Assembly: GCA_015059045.1 (NCBI GenBank)
Contig: SVBD01000011.1
Location: forward strand, 1 to 55,587
Length of the DNA: 55,587 nt
Direction of reading: 5' to 3'
DNA from: Erysipelotrichaceae bacterium
Lineage (GTDB): Bacteria > Bacillota_I > Bacilli_A > RFN20 > CAG-449
The position numbers and the translations under genes were made by a program. Position 1 is the stretch's first letter, and the number at the start of each line of letters is the position of its first letter. The notes under the pieces are model-generated. The model was given only the letters and a program-made list of their open reading frames with translations. It ran no database searches and was not told the origin of the DNA. Shown here one piece after another: positions 45,432-55,520 of this stretch.

Positions 45432-46592
45432 TTATTTTATCTTATTCATGTAATCTTTTATTTCATTTTTATAATCACCATAAATTACTACGTGATGATT
45501 TCCATATGGTCGATTTAAAAAATATTCAATATCTTTGTCTATTTCTACCTCAATTTGAGTGCGACACAAATTTGATTCTTCAAGATTTCTTATTATTCTT
45601 CCTGTAGTAACAAAATAATCCTTCAAATTCCTACTTAATTTAAATATAGTAACTTTTTCTTCTTTTAAATATCCTTTAATGGCTACTCCTATGCCGGATT
45701 CAAAATGAGTGTCTAAATAATATTTCTCCACCATATTTAATGGCAATGTACAATGTGCAAGTATCATTTTTTTGTTTTCAATATCGATTCTACTTGGATT
45801 CGCTTGAAAACCAACTTGATTAGTAATTGTATTTAACAAATGCATACTTATCATTGTTGGAATATCCCCTTCACAAGTAGCGACAATTCCTTCTTTATTT
45901 AGCAATGATAAAGAAAGGCACGAAGTTGTTTTTAATTTTCCTAACAGATCGAAGCATCTAATAGTTAATCCATCTAAATCATACTCTTCTTTAATGGTTT
46001 CTAAAGCTTTGTGAAGTCTTAACGCTTTATCCATCTCATTTTCATCATAATTAAACCTTGGTTTTTTATCGTTATTACTTTCCTTATAGCAATCACACAC
46101 TTTATCGATAGAAATGTCAACTAACTCAACATTATGAAGCCTCTTTGCTGTTTGATAGTTTACATTACTAGCAATCAACCAATCGCTAGGCTTACCAATT
46201 ACTCCAAATCTATATTTAGTGTTACTCTTTGTTATTTCCTTAATTCTTTTGATTATATATTCATTTGGTCCATGGAGAACCTCTCCATCTAAGTTGTTAT
46301 CTTTTAAATATGATAATATCTCTAATGATGCCGCTAGGGAATTATTGTTGCCGTATGTCAACAAATAAAATGGTCCCCTTAATTTAGAAAAATTCTCTAA
46401 AAACAATCCTTCGCTTCCTCCACTTTGAATTAATATTAGAGATAAATCACAATCATATAATTCTTCAATTGTTGATATCTTGAAATCAATATTGCTAATA
46501 CTCATTAATTCATTTAGCAACTTTTGAGTGGCTTTGTTTATCTTATTTTGATTATGTAAACTAGAAACCAAAGGAAAAATATTAACTTTCAT
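45432..46592 (-). CDS. L-fucose isomerase-like protein
   Basis: 386 residues resembling the FucI/AraA-like fold. A C-terminal NHHVVIYGD motif and an ATCEGDIPTMISMHLL segment look like the metal-binding Glu, Asp and His of aldose isomerases, and GNNNSLAASLE lies in the N-terminal Rossmann-like domain. It could isomerise a host-derived sugar such as fucose or act on another polyol; no sugar transporter or kinase is adjacent. ATG behind AGGTGAT, 18 bases after the BspA gene, so probably in the same operon. Confidence 0.7.
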   Translation of the reverse strand: MKVNIFPLVSSLHNQNKINKATQKLLNELMSISNIDFKISTIEELYDCDLSLILIQSGGSEGLFLENFSKLRGPFYLLTYGNNNSLAASLEILSYLKDNNLDGEVLHGPNEYIIKRIKEITKSNTKYRFGVIGKPSDWLIASNVNYQTAKRLHNVELVDISIDKVCDCYKESNNDKKPRFNYDENEMDKALRLHKALETIKEEYDLDGLTIRCFDLLGKLKTTSCLSLSLLNKEGIVATCEGDIPTMISMHLLNTITNQVGFQANPSRIDIENKKMILAHCTLPLNMVEKYYLDTHFESGIGVAIKGYLKEEKVTIFKLSRNLKDYFVTTGRIIRNLEESNLCRTQIEVEIDKDIEYFLNRPYGNHHVVIYGDYKNEIKDYMNKIK

Positions 46593-46610
46593 ATTAAATC
46601 ACCTATTTTA

Positions 46611-48704
46611 TTATGATTCACTAATAATTGGAGTAGGAACTCCATTAACATATGTCCATTGTCCCTTCCAATAAATCTGAGATGAGCTACGTCCCCTTGG
46701 ATCAGCCCATCCGTCTGGCATACTTGAACGCTCACAATAAATCATTTTTTCATCGAATACTGTAAAGGCAGATTGTCCGATAACCTCAACACTTTCTGGA
46801 ATTACAATTTGAATTAATTTATTACAACTACAAAAAGCCCCCTCAAGAATGGTATTTAATTTGTTCCCTAATTTAACTTTACTCAATTCATAGCAACACT
46901 CAAACGCATTTCTTCCAATAAGATATACATTATCAGGTATTTCAATTTCTTTTAATAAAGAACAATTATAAAATGCGTGATCATAAATTATTTTTGTGTT
47001 TTTATGAATAATAAAACTACTCGCTTCAACGTTTTTAACTGTCACCAAAATTAAATATGGATTCTCTTCGTTTCCTAAATACAATCCGTTTTCATAAGCA
47101 TTATAAACTGTTTCTGGCAAGTAAGAAAAGGCCTCGCTTTCTATGTTCAATATTTCGGAAGGAATTGTAATGTTTTTCAAACTACAGCAGCCGTAAAATG
47201 CTTCTTTCCCAATTTTTGTTACTCCTTTTGGAACTACCATATTGATCAAACTCTCACAACTTGAAAATAATCTTTCTTCAATAGATGTTATTTTGTTAGG
47301 AATATTTACTCTAACCAAATCAAAACACGACATAAATGCCCCCATACCCAACTCACAAACGGTTTCTGGTAGTTCCATCAATAATAAACTTTTGCAATAT
47401 CTAAAGCAAAACTCTCCAATTTTTTCCAAATTATTTCCTACTTCAACATTCATAAGGTTTTCGCAATTATCAAAAGCATATTTCTCAATAACTTTAACAT
47501 TATTTGGCAAAACAACCATTCTCAAATTTTTATTATTTGCAAACGCACTTTTACCTATGATAGTTACTTGATAATTCGTTCCATTTATATTAATGGAGTC
47601 TGGAACAATTACTTCGCTTTTGTCTCCTTCGTATTTAATTAATGTTGCTTCATTATTAGAAACAACATAAAACAGCTCATCTTTTTCAAAGAAAAGATTG
47701 TCTTCTGTAATATTAAAAAGATAAGAATTTAATCCTTTATTCCATTGGTCAGACCAAGTAATTGGTTGACATTCGGCTTCTAAATAAACTGTTAATGACG
47801 AACACCTATCGAAAACAGAGTCACCCATATAAACGACACTTTTCGAAACAAACACTTCTTTTAAATTAACACAATAAGCAAATGCATTGTTGTAAATTCT
47901 ATTGCAATTATAAATTATAACCTTTTCTAAAGATGGAGGGATTTTCGTTATGTTGTCAAAGCTTTCATTAGATCCAAAAATATAGCCAAACCCACTATTC
48001 ATAGTAGGGGTATCAATCCCGCCTTTCCCAACAAAAGGTAGTTTTATACTTTTAAGACCGTTACAATTTTCGAACGCTCCCTTACCAATTTCTCTTACGC
48101 TGCTTGGAATTTCAATTGTTTCTAATTTATCACATCCATAAAAAGATTCAGTTCCGATTTTGGTTATTCCCTCTGGAATAATAATGCTAGTTATTTGATT
48201 ACATCCATAAAATGTATAATCTCCTATTACTCTTAATTTTTCCGAGATGTTTATTTCAGTAATCAATGAATATTTTTTTCCATTTTTTCTGACGGATCCT
48301 TTTTCATCTAAAAAATATAAGTTTTCAGCATATTTCATTGGGTTATGTGAAAAATCAATATTCATCCAGTCCTCTACTGTTCCATTAAAATATATATCTT
48401 CTAAATTTTCACAACCATAAAACCCATCAATTTCTATAATAGAATTAGGTAATGTTAAACATGTCATTGAAGTATATTTTAAAAACGCACTATTAGTAAT
48501 GCCGCGAACAGCTTTTCCTTCGTATCTTGAAGGAATAACAACTTCTTTTTGATTGTCTGTTTGAACATTTGAAATATAGTGATTACCATTTTTTTCTATT
48601 ACTTCATATTTTATTCCTGATTGTCCACAAGAATTTAAAATTGCGCCCATAGCGCTCATAATCAATATAGATAATGCTATTTTGAATACTTTATTTTTTT
48701 TCAT
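46611..48704 (-). CDS. BspA-type leucine-rich-repeat lipoprotein
   Basis: 697 residues. Lipoprotein signal with lipobox NSC (Cys26), then about 15 leucine-rich repeats of the LRR_5/BspA type (I-G-x-x-A-F-x-x-C-x-x-L-x-x-I-x-I-P), including a second block after residue 310. The C-terminus ends YWKGQWTYVNGVPTPII. BspA-like proteins are surface adhesins in host-associated bacteria and protozoa; the ligand is unknown. ATG behind AAGGAGG. Third gene of a five-gene operon of surface proteins. Confidence 0.9.
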   Translation of the reverse strand: MKKNKVFKIALSILIMSAMGAILNSCGQSGIKYEVIEKNGNHYISNVQTDNQKEVVIPSRYEGKAVRGITNSAFLKYTSMTCLTLPNSIIEIDGFYGCENLEDIYFNGTVEDWMNIDFSHNPMKYAENLYFLDEKGSVRKNGKKYSLITEINISEKLRVIGDYTFYGCNQITSIIIPEGITKIGTESFYGCDKLETIEIPSSVREIGKGAFENCNGLKSIKLPFVGKGGIDTPTMNSGFGYIFGSNESFDNITKIPPSLEKVIIYNCNRIYNNAFAYCVNLKEVFVSKSVVYMGDSVFDRCSSLTVYLEAECQPITWSDQWNKGLNSYLFNITEDNLFFEKDELFYVVSNNEATLIKYEGDKSEVIVPDSININGTNYQVTIIGKSAFANNKNLRMVVLPNNVKVIEKYAFDNCENLMNVEVGNNLEKIGEFCFRYCKSLLLMELPETVCELGMGAFMSCFDLVRVNIPNKITSIEERLFSSCESLINMVVPKGVTKIGKEAFYGCCSLKNITIPSEILNIESEAFSYLPETVYNAYENGLYLGNEENPYLILVTVKNVEASSFIIHKNTKIIYDHAFYNCSLLKEIEIPDNVYLIGRNAFECCYELSKVKLGNKLNTILEGAFCSCNKLIQIVIPESVEVIGQSAFTVFDEKMIYCERSSMPDGWADPRGRSSSQIYWKGQWTYVNGVPTPIISES

Positions 48705-48757
48705 AATTACTCGTTCCTCCTTAAAGATATATCTAAGAAATATTTAAATGTAATTTA

Positions 48758-49864
48758 TTAATAATATACAAACTCTACTTCAACTTGTAAATCATTTGCT
48801 TTATCCACTTGTTTAAATTTTGTTAATGCCATATATTCATTAAATTCGAAATATATTTCTTCTGTGGACAATGCGTTAGAAAATGCCATAGGATTACAAT
48901 AATATTTATTCTTTCCTTCCAAAGTAAATGGCATAGCGTAGGTATGATAATAATTATAAATTCTCGATTTAATTTTACTAACGTTTTCTAAGACCAAATT
49001 TCCTAACAATTCATTATCTTTTGAAACATTGACATCTATTGAATCAGCTACCCAATGATATTTTCCAAACTTTGGTATAAAATTATCAGCGCTTCCAAAG
49101 AGAAAATTATAATTAACTGTAGCTGACACATCTTCAAATCTTTCAATATGGGTAACTTTGTCAAAGAGGATATCCCCTTTAAAAACAACATTAACACCAA
49201 AATAAGTTGGAGAATTAAATAATTTGATAAATGCCATATCAAAATAGGTCTCTTTATCAATTTCACATGATTTAGTTGGTATATCCTCTTCATTATAATA
49301 ATAAAACTTAACATTAATTTGATTGTTTAAACTTTTTGCAACTATTGATTCAACTAAAAAATCATTTGACAAAATAGTTTTCACCATATATATTTCGTTG
49401 TTAAAATGGCATTCTCTTTCGTGAGCAAAAGGAGAAGAGTAATAATTAGTATGTTCCCCTATAATATATAAACTACCACTCATTTTAATACAAATATCAG
49501 CAAGAGTACTTAAACTATACGATCCTGCTGTATCATAATCTTTCCCATATCCTGTTTGAATATATCCATCAAAGATTTCATTATATTCATTTTTAAGAGA
49601 TATTCTTTTACTTAATTTATAGATATTATCACCATCAATAAGTGTTTGCTTTGAAGTAACAATCACTTTTGCAAAATCATACTTCTTACTTTCTTCTCTG
49701 TTTTTCTTATATTCTGATTCTATAAACCCAAAAGATGCATCATAAAATTTCTTTTCATTAACTTTTGGTACATAATATTTTGTTTTGCTATCGTTACCAT
49801 TTGAACAACTAGTGCAACTAGTTAATAATATTAACAATGATATGAATAATCTTTTTAGTTTCAT
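48758..49864 (-). CDS. Hypothetical lipoprotein
   Basis: 368 residues of unrecognised family. Lipoprotein signal MKLKRLFISLLILLTSCTSC (Cys17 or Cys20). The rest is soluble and beta-rich with many aromatic residues (YYHTYAMPFTLEGKNKYYCNP). ATG behind GAGGAG. Sits between the two BspA genes, 23 bases after the first and 53 before the second, so it may work on the surface together with them. Confidence 0.8.
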   Translation of the reverse strand: MKLKRLFISLLILLTSCTSCSNGNDSKTKYYVPKVNEKKFYDASFGFIESEYKKNREESKKYDFAKVIVTSKQTLIDGDNIYKLSKRISLKNEYNEIFDGYIQTGYGKDYDTAGSYSLSTLADICIKMSGSLYIIGEHTNYYSSPFAHERECHFNNEIYMVKTILSNDFLVESIVAKSLNNQINVKFYYYNEEDIPTKSCEIDKETYFDMAFIKLFNSPTYFGVNVVFKGDILFDKVTHIERFEDVSATVNYNFLFGSADNFIPKFGKYHWVADSIDVNVSKDNELLGNLVLENVSKIKSRIYNYYHTYAMPFTLEGKNKYYCNPMAFSNALSTEEIYFEFNEYMALTKFKQVDKANDLQVEVEFVYY

Positions 49865-49887
49865 AACATTTTTCTCCTCGTGTTTTT

Positions 49888-51315
49888 TTAAAGCGGTGTA
49901 GGAATACCTTCTTCATTGTATTCCCATTGGTGATTCCAATATACCGGTCTATTCGATGGATTCCAAACTGATTCGCTTGCTAACGATTCTTCTGAAGATT
50001 CGCAAAAGATTGATAATTTTGTACAATCATAAAATGCGTAGCCTCCAATACCAACAACGCTATTAGGAATAATAACACTTTCTAAGTTCGCACAATAAGC
50101 AAAAGCCGATGTTCCTATTACTAATAAATTTTTTGGCATATTAATGTTTACTAAATTACTACAGCAATAGAATGCATAATCATCTATTTTAATTACTGTA
50201 TCTGGAATATTAACAATCTCCAAATTTTCACAAGCATAAAAAGATGAAAGACCAATAATCTGTAATCCATTGGGTAATGTAATATTTTTTAAACCCGCGC
50301 AATAACTAAACATTTGGGTTTCAATTATTTTTAAATTCTTTGGAAGCGTAATATTTTCTAAACTTTCACACCACGAAAATGCAGATTCACCAATACTTAC
50401 AACGCTATCAGGGATAACTATGCTTTTTAAACTGGTACACACAGAAAACGCAGATGCTCCAATGCTCTCTATTCCATTTTCTATTTCTACATTTTTCAAA
50501 TTATCACAATTTGAAAAAACATTTTTATTAATTGTTTTAATTGAAGATGGTATTTTAACACTTTCCAAACCATCACAATCGAAGAATGCACCTTCTCCTA
50601 AATCCACGATATTATCCAAATTAATTTGCTTTACTTTACAACCGCCAAATGCACCAACTCCGATTGATGTTACACCCGAAGGAATATTAACATTTTCTAA
50701 TTGATAACAAAATTGAAAAGTACTTTTTTCTATTGCTTTTAAATTTTTTGGTAAAAGAATTTCTTTCAAACTACTACAATTCTTAAATGCTGATTCACCA
50801 ATTTCTACAACCTTATCAGGAATATTGATGCTTTCTAATTTTGTACAATTTTCAAATGCGCTAATATCTATTTTACTAATTGTGTTTGGCAAAGTAATTT
50901 TTTCTATTGTACTATAATGTTTAAATGCGTTTTCATAAATAGTAGTGCCTCCAGTGATAGTTACCTCTTTTATGTTGGGTATTCTTGTTGAGTCATATTC
51001 GTTTCCATCAAAAAGAAAAGCAAAACTAGTATTATCTTCGGCCTCTATTGAGTCTCCAACAAACGGAATAGTAATTCTTTCTAAATTCTCGCATCTATCA
51101 AAAACACCTTTTTCAATATGTGTAACTTTTTTTCCTTTATACTTTTGAGGAACAACAACATCTGTAACACTCAAATCATTAATTGCAACTAAAGTATATC
51201 CATTATTTTCGTTTTTGGTAAATACTAAATTAGTGTTTTCAGAATTACACGATACAGCAGAAAAACATGTAACAATAAATAATAATGTGAATATATTTTT
51301 ATATCTCTTTTTCAT
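49888..51315 (-). CDS. BspA-type leucine-rich-repeat lipoprotein
   Basis: 475 residues. Lipoprotein signal with lipobox AVSC (Cys23), a short beta start and about 14 LRR_5 repeats (I-G-x-S-A-F-x-x-C-x-x-L-x-x-I-x-I-P). The C-terminus ends PVYWNHQWEYNEEGIPTPL, matching the neighbouring BspA protein and the pseudogene tail at 39850-39930. Probably a surface adhesin. First gene of the lipoprotein operon; ATG behind GAGAGG. A hairpin (51340-51363) lies in its leader. Confidence 0.9.
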   Translation of the reverse strand: MKKRYKNIFTLLFIVTCFSAVSCNSENTNLVFTKNENNGYTLVAINDLSVTDVVVPQKYKGKKVTHIEKGVFDRCENLERITIPFVGDSIEAEDNTSFAFLFDGNEYDSTRIPNIKEVTITGGTTIYENAFKHYSTIEKITLPNTISKIDISAFENCTKLESINIPDKVVEIGESAFKNCSSLKEILLPKNLKAIEKSTFQFCYQLENVNIPSGVTSIGVGAFGGCKVKQINLDNIVDLGEGAFFDCDGLESVKIPSSIKTINKNVFSNCDNLKNVEIENGIESIGASAFSVCTSLKSIVIPDSVVSIGESAFSWCESLENITLPKNLKIIETQMFSYCAGLKNITLPNGLQIIGLSSFYACENLEIVNIPDTVIKIDDYAFYCCSNLVNINMPKNLLVIGTSAFAYCANLESVIIPNSVVGIGGYAFYDCTKLSIFCESSEESLASESVWNPSNRPVYWNHQWEYNEEGIPTPL

Positions 51316-52024
51316 TTTCTCAACCTCTCCCTTGCTTTCTTTTCAACATTTAATAGTTGAAAAGAATTTTGTTTATCTGAATATATTGTTCATCATAACT
51401 AAATAATACTTTATGCATTATAAAAACACAATATTGCCCACTGCGTATTTTATTTTTTCCCTTACCCCCTTTTTTAAAATTAATTGAAATTTTATGTGAG
51501 CCCAAATCATTATCTCTAGGCATTTTCCTTGAATGGGACAGCCTTAAGAAAATAATATCAACTCTATAGTATTTGCTGTATTCGAAGGATACAAAAATTT
51601 GAAAAAAGGATATTATATAGGCGCAATAGAATAATAGGAAGAAATCAAATATTCAAACCCATTAACCTACGAAAGTAACTTATATTTATTTCTCTTTTTT
51701 ATTGTGTTCGTATAAACGAACTTTTTTATTATCGTTTATTCGCTTAAGCGAACAACGTTTTTTATATACTCTTTTGTTTTAATGCCAAATTAGTCTTAAT
51801 AACTAATAAATTGCATTTTAAATATCAAAAATAGTGCATAAAACAATGACCAATTATCTTAAATTAAGACATCACACATATATATTATTAAATATATAAT
51901 TCTATTAGATATTAATATATCGTAATACTTTGTAAAGAATACCAAAACAATAGTCGATACTAATATTCTTAATAAAAAAAGAAAACTTTATTATTCTATA
52001 TACGTGTAAAGAAAGGAAACGATT
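51316..52024. other. 709-base intergenic region
   Basis: Region between divergent bspA and M6 genes. It holds TTTTCAAC / GTTGAAAA (51340-51363) in the bspA leader, a plus-strand terminator-like hairpin (51706-51727), a perfect 14-base palindrome TTCGCTTAAGCGAA (51739-51752) and very AT-rich sequence to the M6 start. No intact gene is recognised; 51540-51680 could hold a decayed frame. No tRNA or CRISPR seen. Confidence 0.6.
51706..51727 (+). terminator. Orphan plus-strand terminator hairpin
   Basis: GTTCGT (51706-51711) / ACGAAC (51716-51721), ATAA loop, followed by six T. No plus-strand gene ends here; see findings. Confidence 0.6.
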
Positions 52025-55000
52025 ATGAAAATTATAAAAACAATATTTCTAACATTACTATCAACTCTATTATTTGCTTGTAGTACAAACACTCCTAATT
52101 CAAGTAATAGTAATGAAAGTGTAAACACTTCAGAAGACACTTCTACAGTTATTACATCAGAAAACAAAGAAACTAGCACCAGCGTATCAACCGAAGATAT
52201 CACTTCCCCTTCTACACAAACATCCGAACCTTCTTTAGAAATGGAAAGTTCTTCTACTTCTATAATTGAAGAAACTATGAGTAAAGAAGAATTAAAAACT
52301 ATTTTTAGTAATACTTTTAATTTGTTAGATATTACAATATTAACCGCAGATATCCCTTCAGCAAGTAATAAAGAAATTTTCATTAACAATGAAATATACT
52401 ATGAAAATGTTGATGGAGATGAAACATATATTTATCGATATGAAGATAAAAATTATATAGTTACTAAAAATAGAGGATCCGATGAATATGAAAAATCTGA
52501 ATATTTAGAATATTTTGAATTCACTCTAAAATATTTATTTGCTGACTACAACTTCGAAATCGTTGGCGATATCCTCGAATATGATTTTTTTGACATAGCT
52601 GATTTTGGTGAATGTAAAGGTTATGTATTTACTAACGCTAACGAAACTAATATCGGCGTTTATATAAACGAAGAAACTAAATTATTAGAAAATATTTATA
52701 TTTTCGATAAAAGTAATAACATCATTAATTTATTTAAAATCAAAATAGAAAGTAAAAATATTACCGCTGAAATAATTGAAGAATTAGTAAAAGAATCATC
52801 ACACGAGCATACCCCAGAAGAAGAATATTACGTTAACGAAGATTATCATTGGAAAGTATGTTCAACTTGTAATGAAGAATATGATTTCGAAGAACATTCC
52901 TTAGAAATAATTGAAGAAGTAAGCGCAACTTGTACAAGCGAAGGTTCTACTGAAGGATTAAAATGTTCAGTATGTGATTATTATGAAGTCTATCCTCAAA
53001 TTATACCAACTGTCGAACACGAATTTAATGAAGATTCATGGGAAGTAGCAATCGAAGCAACATATTCACACGGTGGAGAAGAACATCAAAAGTGTGAAAA
53101 TTGCGAATATTATAATATTAGATATACAAACAAACTAGAAATCCCAGTTCCTGAAGTTACAATTTCAGATGATGGAGTCGCTTCTTGGCCTAAGGTTAAA
53201 GGAATCGATACCTACTCTATTAAAACAGGAGCAAACGAACCAGAATATTTCTCTGACACCATCACAACTCAAGAAAACTCGTTCCTTTTAAAGGATAAAC
53301 AATATATCCAAGTGGCTTATGTTGTTGATGAAAGAACAGGAAGATATAGTGAATTTCAAATATTTGAACGTATTTATAATTCAATAGATATACTAAAAAA
53401 CATTGATTCTGTAGAGGAAAATAGCGATGGATCTTATACACTAAATGTAGTTATAGACGAAACGACAAACATCCGTCTAATATTAGAAAATGGCGTTTAT
53501 AATGCGGATGGAAATATCGAGTTTACTAACGAAACAAAGCTATACTCGTTAGACTCTTTAACAACAATTGTTTCTTATCGTGTTGATTTACTTTCCCCTT
53601 CAGAAGATGTAGAAAAATATTTCTATTTAAAAGAAGGTGTTAATGTCGCTAATAAGATGTCTGTAAACAGTAAAGATGAATTAGATTATTATCAATTTTC
53701 TATGATGACTACAGGGTTAACTTATGATAGTAATAAATACACCGATTACTTTGAAATCTATTGCAGTGAAGACTATACTGTAACAAATATAGTCCTAGAG
53801 TATACAAAAGATTATAAGTATGATTGTGAAGGTTTTGAATTCTTAGCAAGTGGATTCCCTTTCTTAGAAGGAACTAGAGCTAGAGCTTCTACGATGCAAA
53901 ATATTTTACTAAACATTATTAGAGATGTTCCAAGTACCGACCCATACAAACAAATACCTGTGCCAATTAATAAAACCAACATTAAGTATTTCGTTGATGA
54001 AAACGGAAACGAATTACCAAAAGATGTTGTAATAAAAGAGGGTGTTAAATTACAAATAGAATATCAAGGTGTTGTAGAAAACATCGATATTCAATTTATA
54101 GAACAAGGGATTTATTCTTCATATTTTGAGTCTCATCCATATCAAAACACTAATGCAGTTGGTACTATCAAATCGCTAGTTATTCCTCTTGTTTGGAATG
54201 ACCAAAAGGATATGAAGAAAGAAGAAATATTACAATCAATTAAAACTGTTCTTGGAAATATTATTGATGAAAATGGAAATGTAACAACTTATGATTATGA
54301 AAACACTTCTAAATTCACTTTAAGTGAATATATGAGCATTTCTTCTTATGGAAAACTTCAAGTTAACTCATTTGTAACTGATTGGTATGAATCGGAATAT
54401 AATTATGATGATATTAGAGACCTTGCTCCAGAAGATGCTTATATAGAAAATATTGTCAATTGGGCAATTACCACATATAACTTAAATATCAAAGATTTTG
54501 ATGTAGATAACAATGGGGTTATTGACTCAATTATTATTCTACACACTGGTGAAAATCATAAATATAATAGTTATGTTCAAGCAAGTTGGGCTGGCGCCGT
54601 TAGATGGACATTTCATAATCAAACAATAGATGAAAACTACAATTACATTATCGATACAAACAATCCTAAATTTGTTAACGCGATTACTTCTTCTCTTTCT
54701 TTTATATATACTGATGAAGAAAACTATAATGTAGAAAATTCTAATGCGTTAACTTTAATTCATGAATTTGCTCATAACTTTGGAATTGTTGATTATTATT
54801 CTCTAAATGATGAAAATGATGTTTTAGGAAATTATGATATGCAAACAAGTAATGTGGGAGATTGGAATGCATTTTCTAAATACGCTGTCGGTTGGATAGA
54901 ACCAACAGTAATTACTCAAGATAATTTTGTTAATAGCAACAAAGTTACATTTACATTAGAAGAATTTGTTGAAAATGGAAATGTATTATTAATTCCATCT

Positions 55001-55474
55001 AAAAATCACAATTATAACAACACTCCATTTGATGAATACATTATGGTTGAATTATTCACTCCTAATAAATTACACGAATTTGATTCTATCCATTACGAAT
55101 TAAATGAAACTATAGGTATTAGAATTTACCATGTCAATTCTTCAATGAGAGTAATAGGCCATTTGGAATATAATGTAGGAGAACATGAATATAACGCTTC
55201 TAAGTTTAATGATTATGGAGCACAAATCATCGAACTAATTCAAAAAGGTAAAGTTAACGAATTCCAAGACTTAGACTACTCTAATAATAGATTATCTTCA
55301 GAAGATTTCTTCTACGAAGGAGATAGTTTTGATCTAAGTGAATACACTGAATTCTTCTATAAAGGATTGATGGATTCAGGAGAAGAATTTGGATACATTA
55401 TTAATATTAAATCTATCTATTTAGATGAAACATCTAATACATACAAAGCAGAAATTGAAATTACCTTAAAATAA
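52025..55474 (+). CDS. M6-type metalloprotease lipoprotein
   Basis: 1149 residues. Lipobox LLFAC (Cys19), then a Ser/Thr/Glu-rich linker (about 22-80). The middle contains cysteine pairs in zinc-ribbon-like repeats (CSTCNEE near 280, CSVCDYY near 325, CENCEYY near 358) spaced by His, of a kind common in surface proteins of gut Firmicutes. The C-terminal half has the metzincin-like HEFAHNFGIVDYY at 913-925 with a Met in DYDMQTS near 940, as in immune-inhibitor-A (M6) peptidases. It should degrade host or microbial proteins outside the cell. ATG behind AAAGGAAACG. Reads away from the BspA operon. Confidence 0.85.
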   Translation: MKIIKTIFLTLLSTLLFACSTNTPNSSNSNESVNTSEDTSTVITSENKETSTSVSTEDITSPSTQTSEPSLEMESSSTSIIEETMSKEELKTIFSNTFNLLDITILTADIPSASNKEIFINNEIYYENVDGDETYIYRYEDKNYIVTKNRGSDEYEKSEYLEYFEFTLKYLFADYNFEIVGDILEYDFFDIADFGECKGYVFTNANETNIGVYINEETKLLENIYIFDKSNNIINLFKIKIESKNITAEIIEELVKESSHEHTPEEEYYVNEDYHWKVCSTCNEEYDFEEHSLEIIEEVSATCTSEGSTEGLKCSVCDYYEVYPQIIPTVEHEFNEDSWEVAIEATYSHGGEEHQKCENCEYYNIRYTNKLEIPVPEVTISDDGVASWPKVKGIDTYSIKTGANEPEYFSDTITTQENSFLLKDKQYIQVAYVVDERTGRYSEFQIFERIYNSIDILKNIDSVEENSDGSYTLNVVIDETTNIRLILENGVYNADGNIEFTNETKLYSLDSLTTIVSYRVDLLSPSEDVEKYFYLKEGVNVANKMSVNSKDELDYYQFSMMTTGLTYDSNKYTDYFEIYCSEDYTVTNIVLEYTKDYKYDCEGFEFLASGFPFLEGTRARASTMQNILLNIIRDVPSTDPYKQIPVPINKTNIKYFVDENGNELPKDVVIKEGVKLQIEYQGVVENIDIQFIEQGIYSSYFESHPYQNTNAVGTIKSLVIPLVWNDQKDMKKEEILQSIKTVLGNIIDENGNVTTYDYENTSKFTLSEYMSISSYGKLQVNSFVTDWYESEYNYDDIRDLAPEDAYIENIVNWAITTYNLNIKDFDVDNNGVIDSIIILHTGENHKYNSYVQASWAGAVRWTFHNQTIDENYNYIIDTNNPKFVNAITSSLSFIYTDEENYNVENSNALTLIHEFAHNFGIVDYYSLNDENDVLGNYDMQTSNVGDWNAFSKYAVGWIEPTVITQDNFVNSNKVTFTLEEFVENGNVLLIPSKNHNYNNTPFDEYIMVELFTPNKLHEFDSIHYELNETIGIRIYHVNSSMRVIGHLEYNVGEHEYNASKFNDYGAQIIELIQKGKVNEFQDLDYSNNRLSSEDFFYEGDSFDLSEYTEFFYKGLMDSGEEFGYIINIKSIYLDETSNTYKAEIEITLK

Positions 55475-55520
55475 TATAACTTACACTACAATTAAAAGAT
55501 CTAGACTAATAATGAACTGA

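Noticed and set aside
46611-51315. CRISPR or DNA-level repeats in the BspA genes
   Set aside because: The periodicity is at protein level (LRR_5) and the DNA units differ; there are no identical direct repeats with unique spacers.
51706-51752. SOS (LexA/DinR) box
   Set aside because: The arms run GTTCG...CGAAC, the opposite order to CGAAC-N4-GTTCG, and the first one fits a terminator with a T tract.
51991-52389. Minus-strand 132-residue frame opposite the M6 start
   Set aside because: Low-complexity Val/Ser/Leu product mirroring the Ser/Thr/Glu-rich linker of the real gene; no ribosome site.
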